Program-made: the position numbers and the translations under genes
Assembly (NCBI GenBank): GCA_900751685.1
Contig: CAADSR010000195.1
Coordinates: 1-10,242, forward strand
Source: Clostridia bacterium
GTDB lineage: Bacteria; Bacillota; Clostridia; UBA1381
Reading direction: 5' to 3'
DNA: 10,242 nt
Part shown: piece by piece, positions 1 to 6,427 of the stretch
How positions within the stretch are numbered: the first letter of the stretch is position 1
Layout of the letters: every line of letters starts with the position of its first letter
The notes under the pieces: generated by a model
What the model saw: the letters and a program-made list of their open reading frames with translations, nothing else
Database searches by the model: none
What the model was told of the DNA's origin: nothing

Positions 1-272
1 GGTGCGCCAAGACTTCCCCTTGCCGGGAACGAGCGACCAACACCGAGCCGGAAAGCAAGCGCAGCGGCTTGCGGGCGACGACCACACAGAAAGGCTAATG
101 ATACTCCCTTACAGCCACAGTCCGAGCGTTAGAAGCGTCGCAGGCAATGGGTAGGGCTGCATGAGAACCATGCAGGGGTGAAATTCCCGTGGAGCTTTGC
201 TGAAAGCCGTCCGATTAAAGCCCTTTTTACCTATCAACCTTTTTAGCATAGCCATGAAAGGGGGCTTAACTT
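1..272 (+). other. Structured leader upstream of xis, no gene seen
   Basis: All three forward frames are closed by stops before any convincing protein, and I see no credible start with a ribosome binding site other than that of xis. The stretch can form several hairpins. GCAAGC at 55-60 pairs with GCTTGC at 67-72. A 7-bp stem at 157-163/169-175 has loop AGAAC. A 5-bp stem at 194-198/203-207 has loop GCTG. GCGACG at 75-80 can also pair at long range with CGTCGC at 136-141. The 5' half looks more GC-rich than the xis-int genes that follow. It could be a leader RNA controlling xis-int, a transfer-related site, or a remnant of a structured element such as a group II intron. The reading frame of any upstream gene may also end here, since the window starts inside the element. 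I cannot choose among these. Confidence 0.4.
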
Positions 273-476
273 ATGACTAATGCTGATGTGCCTATTTGGG
301 AAAAGTACACGCTGACGATTGAGGAAGCGTCTAAATATTTCCGTATTGGAGAGAACAAACTCCGCAAACTGGCAGAGGAAAACCCCACCGCAGGTTGGGT
401 AATCATGAACGGCAACCGAATACAAATCAAGCGGAAACAGTTTGAAAAAATCATTGATACTTTGGACGTAATATGA
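273..476 (+). CDS. xis: Excisionase of a Tn916/Tn1549-type element
   Basis: This 67-residue basic protein is the recombination directionality factor of the element. With integrase it bends the element ends and drives excision to a circular form. The central stretch TLTIEEASKYFRIGENKL followed by the tail IQIKRKQFEKIIDTLD is, from memory, almost identical to Tn916 Xis, including the total length. The fold expected for that family is a small winged helix that binds DNA. The start is supported by a strong ribosome binding site (AAAGGGGG at 257-264) eight bases before ATG 273. Integrase follows 78 bases downstream on the same strand, the usual xis-int order at one end of these elements. The assignment is from recognised sequence similarity; the function is inferred from the family. 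Confidence 0.95.
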   Translation: MTNADVPIWEKYTLTIEEASKYFRIGENKLRKLAEENPTAGWVIMNGNRIQIKRKQFEKIIDTLDVI

Positions 477-486
477 TGTAATTTTT

Positions 487-529
487 CCTTGAATATGCTA
501 TAATAGATGTAGGCATATCAAGGCTTTTT
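487..529 (+). promoter_or_regulatory. Extended -10 int promoter inside an inverted repeat
   Basis: TATAAT lies at 499-504, preceded by TG at 496-497, giving an extended -10; no good -35 is seen 17 bases upstream. The box sits in the loop of an inverted repeat: CCTTGAATATGC (487-498) against GCATATCAAGG (513-523), 11 pairs with one bulged base. Five T residues follow at 525-529. The same sequence could therefore be an int promoter, an operator for a dimeric repressor covering the -10, or a weak terminator/attenuator after xis. The elements are read directly; their function is inferred. Confidence 0.55.
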
Positions 530-530
530 C

Positions 531-551
531 CGTCATGAAAGGAGCATGACG
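531..551 (+). promoter_or_regulatory. Hairpin holding the int ribosome binding site in its loop
   Basis: CGTCATG (531-537) and CATGACG (545-551) form a perfect 7-bp stem. Its 7-base loop AAAGGAG is the Shine-Dalgarno sequence of int. The spacing fits translation from ATG 555, ten bases after the loop. ATG 546 lies inside the right arm and only one base after the Shine-Dalgarno, so it is unlikely to be used. Folding would place the binding site in a small loop and could limit int translation. Confidence 0.5.
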
Positions 552-554
552 AAA

Positions 555-1748
555 ATGTCAGAGAAAAGACGAGATAACAAAAACCGTATCTTACGGACAG
601 GAGAAAGCCAGAGAAAAGACGGAAGATATGCTTACAAATATACAGACACCTTTGGAAAGCCGCAATTTGTTTATGCTTGGAAGTTAGTACCTACGGACAA
701 GACCCCGGCAGGAAAGCGGGACGATATTTCATTGAGGGAAAAGGAAAAAGCAATCCAGAAAGACCTTGACGACGGTATCGACCCCATAGGAAAGCAAATG
801 ACCGTCTGCCAGCTCTACGCGAAGCAGATTAGACACCGGGCGAATGTACGGCATGGAACCAAACAGGGACGCAAACAGCTTATGCGTATATTGGAAGAAG
901 ATAGTCTTGGAGCTTGCAGCATTGAGAACGTGAAGCTGTCCGACGCGAAAGAATGGGCGTTGCGAATGAAAGAAAAAGGCTACTCGTTCAAGACCATCAA
1001 CAACCACAAGCGTTCCTTGAAAGCTGCCTTTTACACAGCCATACAGGACGATTGTATTCGGAAAAATCCGTTTGACTTCCAGTTGAACACAGTGTTAGAA
1101 GATACCACGGAACCAAAGGTGCCATTATCCCCTACGCAGGAAGCGTCTTTCCTGTCCTTTGTGCAGAATGATGTTGTCTATCAGAAGTATTATGACGAGA
1201 TTATCATACTGTTAGGAACAGGGCTTCGCATTTCTGAACTTTGCGGGCTGACTGAAACCGATATAGACTTTGAGAACAGGCTAATCAACATAGACCATCA
1301 ACTTTCCAAAATTTCGGGGATTGGTTATCATGTTGACCCGCCGAAAACGAAAAGCGGTATCAGACAAATCCGCATGAGCGCAGCCGTATATGAAGCGTTG
1401 GGGCGTGTGCTGAAAAACAGAGGGCGGGCAAAGCCTATCGTTATCGACGGTTACGGGAAATTTCTTTTCCTTAACCGAAACGGCTTGCCAAAGGGGGCAG
1501 CAAACTATGAAAGTATGTTCCGGGGACTTGTGAAAAAGTACAACAAGAACCATGAGGAAGCATTACCGAATGTAACAACGCCGCACACCTTACGTCATAC
1601 GTTCTGTACCAATTTAGCAAACGCCGGAATGAACCCGAAAGCATTACAGTATATCATGGGACATTCCAACATCAACATGACGCTGAACTATTATGCTCAT
1701 GCCACTTCAGACAGTGCATTAGCGGAAATGGAACGGCTGATTGCGTAG
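555..1748 (+). CDS. int: Tn916/Tn1549-family tyrosine integrase
   Basis: This site-specific recombinase integrates and excises the conjugative element. From ATG 555 it is 397 residues, close to the roughly 400 of Tn916 Int, and opens MSEKRRDN as that protein does. An ATG at 546 would add three residues but is badly spaced from the ribosome binding site, so 555 is chosen. The N-terminal ~70 residues match the small beta-sheet arm-binding domain of the family. A SAM-like core-binding region follows to about residue 180, then the catalytic domain. The active-site set is complete, counted from ATG 555: Arg225 (GTGLRISEL), Lys in PPKTKSG, His344 and Arg347 (HTLRH), His370 (MGHSN) and the nucleophilic tyrosine in NYYAH near 379/380. 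No frameshift or missing residue is seen, so the enzyme looks functional. It lies at the element edge, next to its own binding sites. Confidence 0.96.
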   Translation: MSEKRRDNKNRILRTGESQRKDGRYAYKYTDTFGKPQFVYAWKLVPTDKTPAGKRDDISLREKEKAIQKDLDDGIDPIGKQMTVCQLYAKQIRHRANVRHGTKQGRKQLMRILEEDSLGACSIENVKLSDAKEWALRMKEKGYSFKTINNHKRSLKAAFYTAIQDDCIRKNPFDFQLNTVLEDTTEPKVPLSPTQEASFLSFVQNDVVYQKYYDEIIILLGTGLRISELCGLTETDIDFENRLINIDHQLSKISGIGYHVDPPKTKSGIRQIRMSAAVYEALGRVLKNRGRAKPIVIDGYGKFLFLNRNGLPKGAANYESMFRGLVKKYNKNHEEALPNVTTPHTLRHTFCTNLANAGMNPKALQYIMGHSNINMTLNYYAHATSDSALAEMERLIA

Positions 1749-1783
1749 TAGTAAATAGAGGTTTTACTACTCTTCCTACTACC
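1747..1783. repeat. Likely integrase arm-type binding sites
   Basis: AGTAGTAAA at 1747-1755 is repeated in inverted orientation at 1763-1771 (TTTACTACT), separated by seven bases. A shorter inverted copy, CTACTAC, lies at 1776-1782. The Tn916 Int N-terminal domain is known to bind DR2 repeats at the element ends, and I recall AGTAGTAAAT as the core of the DNA used in its structural work. The position directly after int matches. The inverted pair could also act as a weak terminator, but no T-run follows. Confidence 0.55.
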
Positions 1784-1844
1784 TTTGAACGCAGAAACAT
1801 GAGGGGATATAAGAATATTTGTGAACATCTTCCGATGTGAAAAG

Positions 1845-1879
1845 TGCCGGAAAGCCTGTAAATACAGGCTATACCGGCA
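1845..1879. repeat. Strong stem-loop near the element end
   Basis: TGCCGG (1845-1850) pairs with CCGGCA (1874-1879), and inside it AGCCTGT (1853-1859) pairs with ACAGGCT (1864-1870) around the loop AAAT. This gives 13 bp with a small internal loop. There is no T-run on the plus strand, so it is not a standard terminator for int. Read on the minus strand, it is followed by CTTTTC, which could weakly terminate transcription entering the element from the chromosome. Confidence 0.5.
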
Positions 1880-1900
1880 TATAAGAACTTCTAAAGAGAT

Positions 1901-1923
1901 AATCAAAAAGTATAGTTTGATTT
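1901..1923. other. Probable right junction of the integrated element (attR region)
   Basis: The left end of the element is not in the window, so the exact base cannot be fixed. Three observations point here. The distance from the int stop (about 155-175 bases) is similar to what I recall for the int-proximal end of Tn916. AATCAAA (1901-1907) and TTTGATT (1916-1922) form an inverted repeat around an 8-base spacer, as expected for core sites flanking a crossover. The downstream gene starts abruptly at 1924 with protein sequence typical of the middle of its family, and an in-frame TGA sits at 1918-1920. Confidence 0.4.
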
Positions 1924-3330
1924 ATGGATAAAAACAATGAGAATTATAGTTCTGTAGATGGAAGCCTATTTAATAAAAGTAAGGATATATTAATACGGTG
2001 CAGCGGGGAAAAAAGCGGGACATATGTTATTCCCGATGGGGTAATTAGTATAGCGGATGGTGCGTTTTCCGGCTGTGTTAATATAAAAAATATTGACATA
2101 CCAGATGAAGTAACAAGCATTGGGGAGAGAGTCTTCGAGGCGTGTGACAAACTGGAGAGTATAGGGCTTCCGAAGGGAATCACAACGCTCAAAACAAGAA
2201 TGTTCTGGGGATGTAATAATTTGGGAGGAATAGAGCTTCCTGACACGATAAATAGCATAGAATCAGATGTGTTTTGGGGATGTGTAAGCTTGGAAGACAT
2301 AGAACTTCCCGAAGGTATCACAGAACTTTCAAGTGGTTTATTTTCGAGCTGCAGAGGCTTAAAGAGTTTTACTCTTCCGGAAGGTATTACGGAAATTCCA
2401 GAAAGATTATTTTATGATTGCACAAGTTTGAAGAGCATAGCAATTCCAGAAAGCGTTAAGCGGATTTATTGGGGGGCATTTACATACTGTACATCCTTAG
2501 AGGATATAATTATTCCAGATACGGTGGAGAACGTTGCCAAACATGCATTTTACGGTACAGCATGGTACCAGAACCAACCGGATGGTATGATATATACTGG
2601 GAAAGTTGCATATGAATACAAAGGTGAGATGGAAGAGGAAGCCGTAGTAAGATTGAGGGAGGATATTGTAAGCATTGGAGAGGCCGCATTTTCAAATTGT
2701 ATTAAATTAAGAGGTGTGCATATTCCAAATGGGGTTAAGCAGATTGGCGATTCTGCATTTAAGGGTTGTAAAAGTTTGGTAAATGTGACACTCCCTGAAA
2801 GTGTAAAAGAAATAGGTGTGAAAGCGTTTTATCAGTGTGAGGAACTGAAAAGTATCACCTTTCCTAAAAGTATAAAAAAGGTAGAAGAGTATGCTTTTGA
2901 GGGCTGTGGAAGTATAACGGATGTATATTATACCGGAACGGAAGCTGAATGGGATAAGGTTTTAGTAAGTCCTAATAATTTGGGGTTACGAAGGGCGACA
3001 ATGCATTATAACGCTGTAGCATCTATGGAGGGGGTTCAATATGAGATTAATAGTATTGCAGCCTTAGAGAATCAGGTGGTGGTAAATATTACAAATAGGG
3101 ATGAGGCAGTTGAAGGGCATGTCATTGTGGTGGCGCTATTTGATGCTAAAAACTGCTTTGGAGGAGCTGTGACACAGGAAATATTTATAGAAAGGGGCCA
3201 AACGCAAGATGTACTTGTGGATATGTATGCGGGCAGCAATACGAAGATCAAGGTATTGGTATGGGATGGTATACAGACGATGGTTCCAATGAGCAAAAAA
3301 GTAGAGAAAACGGTAGGGCCTGTTATTTAG
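1924..3330 (+). pseudogene. BspA-like LRR_5 surface protein, probably 5'-truncated
   Basis: The 468-residue product contains about 12 leucine-rich repeats of the LRR_5 (BspA/TpLRR) type. Eleven have an exact 23-residue period (residues 40-200 and 248-316) with the pattern IPdgVtsIgdgaFsgC-sL. An insert at about 211-247 (GTAWYQ...) breaks the array, and DVYYTGTEAEWDK at 333-345 marks its usual end. Residues about 370-468 form a beta-rich domain ending in KIKVLVWDGIQTMVPM, a common tail of clostridial surface proteins. Such proteins are normally secreted and bind host or cell-wall ligands. Here there is no signal peptide, and the first residues, DKNNENYSSVDGSLFNKS, are normally found between repeats. 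No clear ribosome binding site precedes ATG 1924 and an in-frame stop lies just upstream. I infer that the element inserted into a longer gene. A short intracellular LRR protein translated from 1924 remains possible. Confidence 0.7.
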
Positions 3331-3403
3331 CTGGATGTTTTGTTGGCTGTTTTTCATCTGGGTGTAATTTTATAACAGCCGGATATTGTGTGGAAAAAAT
3401 GAC

Positions 3404-3432
3404 TTGAAAAGAAGCTGGGGATATGGTATAAT
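3404..3432 (+). promoter_or_regulatory. Sigma-A promoter of yebC
   Basis: TTGAAA (3404-3409) and TATAAT (3427-3432) are separated by 17 bases, about 45 bases before yebC. The AAAGGAG ribosome binding site is at 3459-3465. Confidence 0.85.
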
Positions 3433-3476
3433 AAAGCATTATGAAATAGACTTACTACAAAGGAGCGTTATAACAG

Positions 3477-4211
3477 ATGTCTGGACATTCCAAATGGAGT
3501 ACAATTAAACGGAAAAAGGGTGCAAACGACGCACAGCGGGCTAAGATCTTTACAAAAATTGCGCGTGAGATCATTGTGGCGGTAAAAGCAGGCGGGCCTG
3601 ATGTGGAAAATAATTCACGGTTGAAGGATATCATCGCAAAGGCACGTTCTAATAATATGCCAAACGACAATATCAACCGTACGATCAAAAAGGCAGCGGG
3701 AAGCACGGATGGGGACAACTATGAGAATATCACCTATGAAGGATACGGGCCGAACGGCGTTGCTGTTATTGTAGAAACATTGACGGATAACCGGAACCGT
3801 ACGGCAGCAGACGTGCGCCATTATTTTGACAAGTTTGGCGGGAACCTGGGACAGACTGGCTGTGTAAGCTTTTCCTTTGACCGCAAGGGCATCATTTTGA
3901 TTGAGAAGGATCCTTCTATTGATGAAGATGCGGTCACGATGGATGCGCTGGAAGCTGGTGCAGATGATCTGGAAATAGAGGAAGAATGCTTTGAAATCAC
4001 CACAACGCCAGAAGCATTCAGCAGTGTCCGGGAAGCATTAGAAGGGAAGTATACCCTTTCTTCAGCAGAAATCAGTATGATCCCACAAACCATGGTGGAT
4101 CTGACCGATGAAAAACAGGTGCAGCTTATGGAAAAATTATTAGATGCGCTGGAAGATAACGATGATGTCCAGGAAGTATACCATAACTGGAACATGCCGG
4201 AAGAGGAATAG
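3477..4211 (+). CDS. yebC: YebC/PmpR/TACO1-family protein
   Basis: The 244-residue product begins with the family hallmark MSGHSKWSTIKRKKGA and has the usual full length. Other family blocks are NDNINRTIKKA (about 62-72), YEGYGPNGVA (about 88-97) and TADVRHYFDKFGGNLG (about 109-124). The family has a three-domain cytoplasmic fold. It was long annotated as a transcription regulator; more recent work on YebC and the mitochondrial homologue TACO1 ties it to translation, helping ribosomes past difficult stretches such as polyproline. The start is supported by AAAGGAG 11 bases upstream and by the invariant N-terminus. It has its own sigma-A promoter and is followed after 17 bases by a small membrane protein, with which it probably shares a transcript ending at the terminator near 4578. 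No missing family motif is seen. Confidence 0.95.
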   Translation: MSGHSKWSTIKRKKGANDAQRAKIFTKIAREIIVAVKAGGPDVENNSRLKDIIAKARSNNMPNDNINRTIKKAAGSTDGDNYENITYEGYGPNGVAVIVETLTDNRNRTAADVRHYFDKFGGNLGQTGCVSFSFDRKGIILIEKDPSIDEDAVTMDALEAGADDLEIEEECFEITTTPEAFSSVREALEGKYTLSSAEISMIPQTMVDLTDEKQVQLMEKLLDALEDNDDVQEVYHNWNMPEEE

Positions 4212-4228
4212 GCAAGAAAGGGACTGCC

Positions 4229-4531
4229 ATGGAGAGAATAGCAAAAATTCTGGAGAAGAGAAGTACATTATTAGTTTTCTGCCTTCTGTGCGGAGCCGCA
4301 TATTTTTTGATTGCGTTGCGCTTTATCTTGACTTATACTTCAACAGGCGGAGGATTATTGGCATTTTTCTTTTTTCCGGCGATCATTTGCGGGATGGCGT
4401 TAATTTTGTTCAAGGCCATTGTAAAGTGGCAGGAAGAACAGAAAACAAAAGCGGTCGGTGCCCTTGCGGCAGTGCATGTGGTATTATTTGTAATCAGTAT
4501 CGTATTTTTACTGGATGTGATCCATTTTTAA
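4229..4531 (+). CDS. Small three-helix membrane protein, unknown function
   Basis: This 100-residue protein is not recognised. Hydrophobic segments lie at about residues 13-34, 41-65 and 75-97, which predicts three membrane helices. The short N-terminus (MERIAKILEKR) and the segment KWQEEQKTK between helices 2 and 3 are charged. By the positive-inside rule both the N-terminus and that loop would face the cytoplasm, though this is hard to reconcile with a single helix between them, so the topology is uncertain. A purine-rich AAGAAAGGGA sequence precedes the ATG. It starts 17 bases after yebC and ends before the terminator at 4543-4578, so it is the last gene of the yebC transcript. An overlapping longer reading frame in another phase starts inside yebC and lacks coding character. 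Confidence 0.75.
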   Translation: MERIAKILEKRSTLLVFCLLCGAAYFLIALRFILTYTSTGGGLLAFFFFPAIICGMALILFKAIVKWQEEQKTKAVGALAAVHVVLFVISIVFLLDVIHF

Positions 4532-4542
4532 AAGGATTAGAT

Positions 4543-4578
4543 AAAAAACCAGCAAGCCATTGGTCTTGCTGGTTTTTT
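4543..4578. terminator. Bidirectional intrinsic terminator
   Basis: CCAGCAAG (4549-4556) pairs with CTTGCTGG (4565-4572). Six A residues lie on the left (4543-4548) and six T residues on the right (4573-4578). It can terminate the yebC transcript on the plus strand and the convergent acetyltransferase transcript on the minus strand. Confidence 0.92.
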
Positions 4579-4600
4579 GTTTTGGGAAGCATAAAAGGAT

Positions 4601-5095
4601 CTAAAGGGGGCATTCCATAATATAGTCGTCCATAACAAACCCGTTCCCGATGTCTGCTTTTTGTTCCCGGACAATTGAAAAGCCCATTTTTTGATAAGCC
4701 GCAATCGTGTTTTCGTTATGACGGTTGACGGTCAGCCAGATTTTGCAGCAATCCGCAAAATCATGCTTGATGCGGGCAAGCAGCTGTTTTGACAATTTCT
4801 TTCCGCGGTGGCTTTTTTCAATATAAAGCTTGCTTAAAAACAGAGCCCCATCTTCTGGATGAACACCGCAATAGCCGCAAAACACACCCTCATCATAAAG
4901 CATATAATAGGAATATCCTTCGCAGGACACAGCTTGGTGGATAGCGCTGTAGGATTGGAACTTTTCAAGCATATAATCCACTTGGCTGCTGCCAATAATG
5001 GGGGTAAAATGCTCGTGCCAAATCTGATGGGCCAGGCATGCTATTTCTTTGATCTGTGCGTCAGTAGACGCTTTTTTGATTTCAACCAATTTCAA
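4601..5095 (-). CDS. GNAT-family N-acetyltransferase, TTG start
   Basis: This soluble acetyltransferase of about 164 residues would transfer acetyl from acetyl-CoA to an amine; its substrate is unknown. Motif A is LFLSKLYIEKSHRGKKLS (about 85-102), whose HRGKKLS stands in for the classic R/Q-x-x-G-x-G/A acetyl-CoA loop. Motif B is NENTIAAYQKMGF (about 127-139), with the usual tyrosine. The N-terminal IWHEHFTPIIG is seen in related clostridial GNAT proteins. There is no ATG at the 5' end: the frame opens with TTG at 5095 or TTG at 5089. AGAGGTGA ends at 5096, touching the first TTG but six bases from the second, so 5089 (162 residues) is the better start. It has its own promoter and the shared terminator, so it is transcribed alone. 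Confidence 0.88.
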   Translation of the reverse strand: MKLVEIKKASTDAQIKEIACLAHQIWHEHFTPIIGSSQVDYMLEKFQSYSAIHQAVSCEGYSYYMLYDEGVFCGYCGVHPEDGALFLSKLYIEKSHRGKKLSKQLLARIKHDFADCCKIWLTVNRHNENTIAAYQKMGFSIVREQKADIGNGFVMDDYIMECPL

Positions 5096-5108
5096 TCACC
5101 TCTGTTTA

Positions 5109-5136
5109 ATCATACCACAGCCTTTTGAAATGTCAA
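5109..5136 (-). promoter_or_regulatory. Sigma-A promoter of the acetyltransferase gene
   Basis: On the minus strand, TTGACA (complement of 5131-5136) and TATGAT (complement of 5109-5114) are 16 bases apart, just upstream of the TTG start. It is divergent from the coaBC promoter 22 bases away, so one regulator could affect both. Confidence 0.75.
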
Positions 5137-5157
5137 TGATGGAATGGGTGCGTTTTC

Positions 5158-5186
5158 TTGACTTCATGCGCGGTTTCATATATAAT
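5158..5186 (+). promoter_or_regulatory. Sigma-A promoter of the coaBC operon
   Basis: TTGACT (5158-5163) and TATAAT (5181-5186) are separated by 17 bases. AGGAGGT at 5211-5217 is the coaBC ribosome binding site, seven bases before ATG 5225. Confidence 0.87.
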
Positions 5187-5224
5187 AGAGGAAATAATGG
5201 AATACGACCCAGGAGGTTACAGAA

Positions 5225-6427
5225 ATGCTTCAAGGAAAGACAATAATACTTGGTGTAACAGGCAGTATCGCAGCGTATAAAAGTGCGAATTTGGCAAGTA
5301 TGCTGGTAAAACAGCATGCCAAGGTGCGTGTGCTGATGACAAAAAATGCAATGAATTTTATTCATCCGACGACTTTTGAGTCTCTTACAGGGAACAAATG
5401 TGTGGTGGATACCTTCGACCGTAATTTTTCTTTTGATATCAAACATATATCAATGGCAAAAGAGGCGGATTTGGTATTGATCGCGCCTGCATCTGCCAAT
5501 ATTATTGGGAAATTGGCTTGTGGGATCGCAGATGATATGCTCACCACGACCATTATGGCTTGTACCTGCCCGGTTCTTGTAGCTCCGGCAATGAATGTAC
5601 ATATGTATCAGAATGCCATTGTACAGGACAATATGAGGAGACTGGAGAAGTTTGGTTACCGCATGATCGAGCCGGCAGTGGGACGGCTTGCATGCGGGGA
5701 TATCGGGGCAGGGAAGATGCCGGAGGAAAAAGAGTTGTTGGAGCAGGTATTATTGGAGGCCGCTTGCCCAAAGGATCTAAAGGGGCTAAATGTGTTGGTG
5801 ACTGCCGGGCCGACCCAGGAAGTCATGGATCCTGTACGGTATTTGACAAACCATTCCAGTGGGAAAATGGGATATGCCTTGGCGCGGGCGGCAGCCCGGC
5901 GGGGGGCAAATGTAACATTAGTCAGCGGCCCGGTAGGGCTTTCCTGCCCTGCGTCTGTAAAACGGTTTTCGGTACAGAGCGCGCAGGAAATGTTCGAAGA
6001 GGTCGTAAAACATGCTCCTGGGCAGGATATCATTATTAAAGCTGCTGCAGTGTCAGATTACCGGCCGAAGCAGGTATCAGAAGAGAAAATAAAAAAACAA
6101 GATGGGGATTTTACGTTGGAGCTGGTGCGCAACCCCGATATTTTAAAGTATTTGGGCGAGCACCGGGGAAAAGGGCAATTCTTATGCGGATTCTCTATGG
6201 AAACACAGAACATGTTGGAGAACTCAAGAAAGAAATTGCAGACGAAAAAAATAGATATGATTGCTGCAAACAATCTAAAACAAGACGGCGCAGGGTTTGC
6301 GGGGGATACGAATATATTGACCCTGATCATGCCGGAAACAGAACGTTCATTGGAATGTATGAGCAAAGATGCAGCGGCGATGGAAATCTTGGATGAAATC
6401 CAGCGCCAACGGAAAGAGAGGGAATAA
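5225..6427 (+). CDS. coaBC: Bifunctional phosphopantothenoylcysteine synthase/decarboxylase
   Basis: This enzyme joins cysteine to 4'-phosphopantothenate using CTP (CoaB) and decarboxylates the product to 4'-phosphopantetheine using FMN (CoaC), two central steps of coenzyme A synthesis in the cytoplasm. It is 400 residues, the normal fused length. The N-terminal CoaC half (about 1-180) has GVTGSIAAYK, catalytic His74 (KHISM), PASANIIGK, GIADD, Asn124 (PAMN) and Cys157 (GRLACGDIGAGKMPE). The CoaB half has TAGPTQEVMDPVRYLTNHSSGKMG with Asn209, KAAAVSDYRP and Lys288 (EEKIKK), then AANN (347-350). Each catalytic residue is one position earlier than in E. coli Dfp. Nothing is missing. It leads an operon: the next gene's ATG begins at the base after its stop codon, so their translation is probably coupled. 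Confidence 0.97.
   Translation: MLQGKTIILGVTGSIAAYKSANLASMLVKQHAKVRVLMTKNAMNFIHPTTFESLTGNKCVVDTFDRNFSFDIKHISMAKEADLVLIAPASANIIGKLACGIADDMLTTTIMACTCPVLVAPAMNVHMYQNAIVQDNMRRLEKFGYRMIEPAVGRLACGDIGAGKMPEEKELLEQVLLEAACPKDLKGLNVLVTAGPTQEVMDPVRYLTNHSSGKMGYALARAAARRGANVTLVSGPVGLSCPASVKRFSVQSAQEMFEEVVKHAPGQDIIIKAAAVSDYRPKQVSEEKIKKQDGDFTLELVRNPDILKYLGEHRGKGQFLCGFSMETQNMLENSRKKLQTKKIDMIAANNLKQDGAGFAGDTNILTLIMPETERSLECMSKDAAAMEILDEIQRQRKERE

Noticed and set aside
1..132. Forward frames without stops at the left edge that could be the tail of an upstream gene
   Set aside because: More than one frame is open for 90-150 bases, none gives recognisable protein, and the region is GC-rich, where open frames arise easily. 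The upstream sequence is needed.
1944..2321. 125-codon minus-strand frame opposite the LRR repeats
   Set aside because: Its periodic SSGSSIPPK-like composition mirrors the LRR repeat on the other strand, so it is a shadow.
2043..2870. Regular repeats in the LRR gene as a possible CRISPR or DNA repeat array
   Set aside because: The 69-base period reflects 23-residue protein repeats. The DNA of successive units is diverged and in frame, with no spacers.
3345..3380. GGCTGTT/AACAGCC inverted repeat after the LRR gene as a terminator
   Set aside because: The stem is only 7 bp with a 22-base loop and no T-run follows, so it is too weak to call.
3821..4195. 124-codon frame on the minus strand opposite yebC
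   Set aside because: It is antisense to a highly conserved gene and serine-rich, as expected from the shadow of acidic codons. It has no ribosome binding site or family match.
4144..4620. 158-codon plus-strand frame overlapping the end of yebC and the small membrane gene
   Set aside because: It runs through the terminator, has no ribosome binding site, and overlaps a better candidate in another phase with clear membrane helices.
5560..6039. 159-codon frame in another phase inside coaBC
   Set aside because: It lies wholly within a conserved enzyme gene and shows no start signal or recognisable domain.
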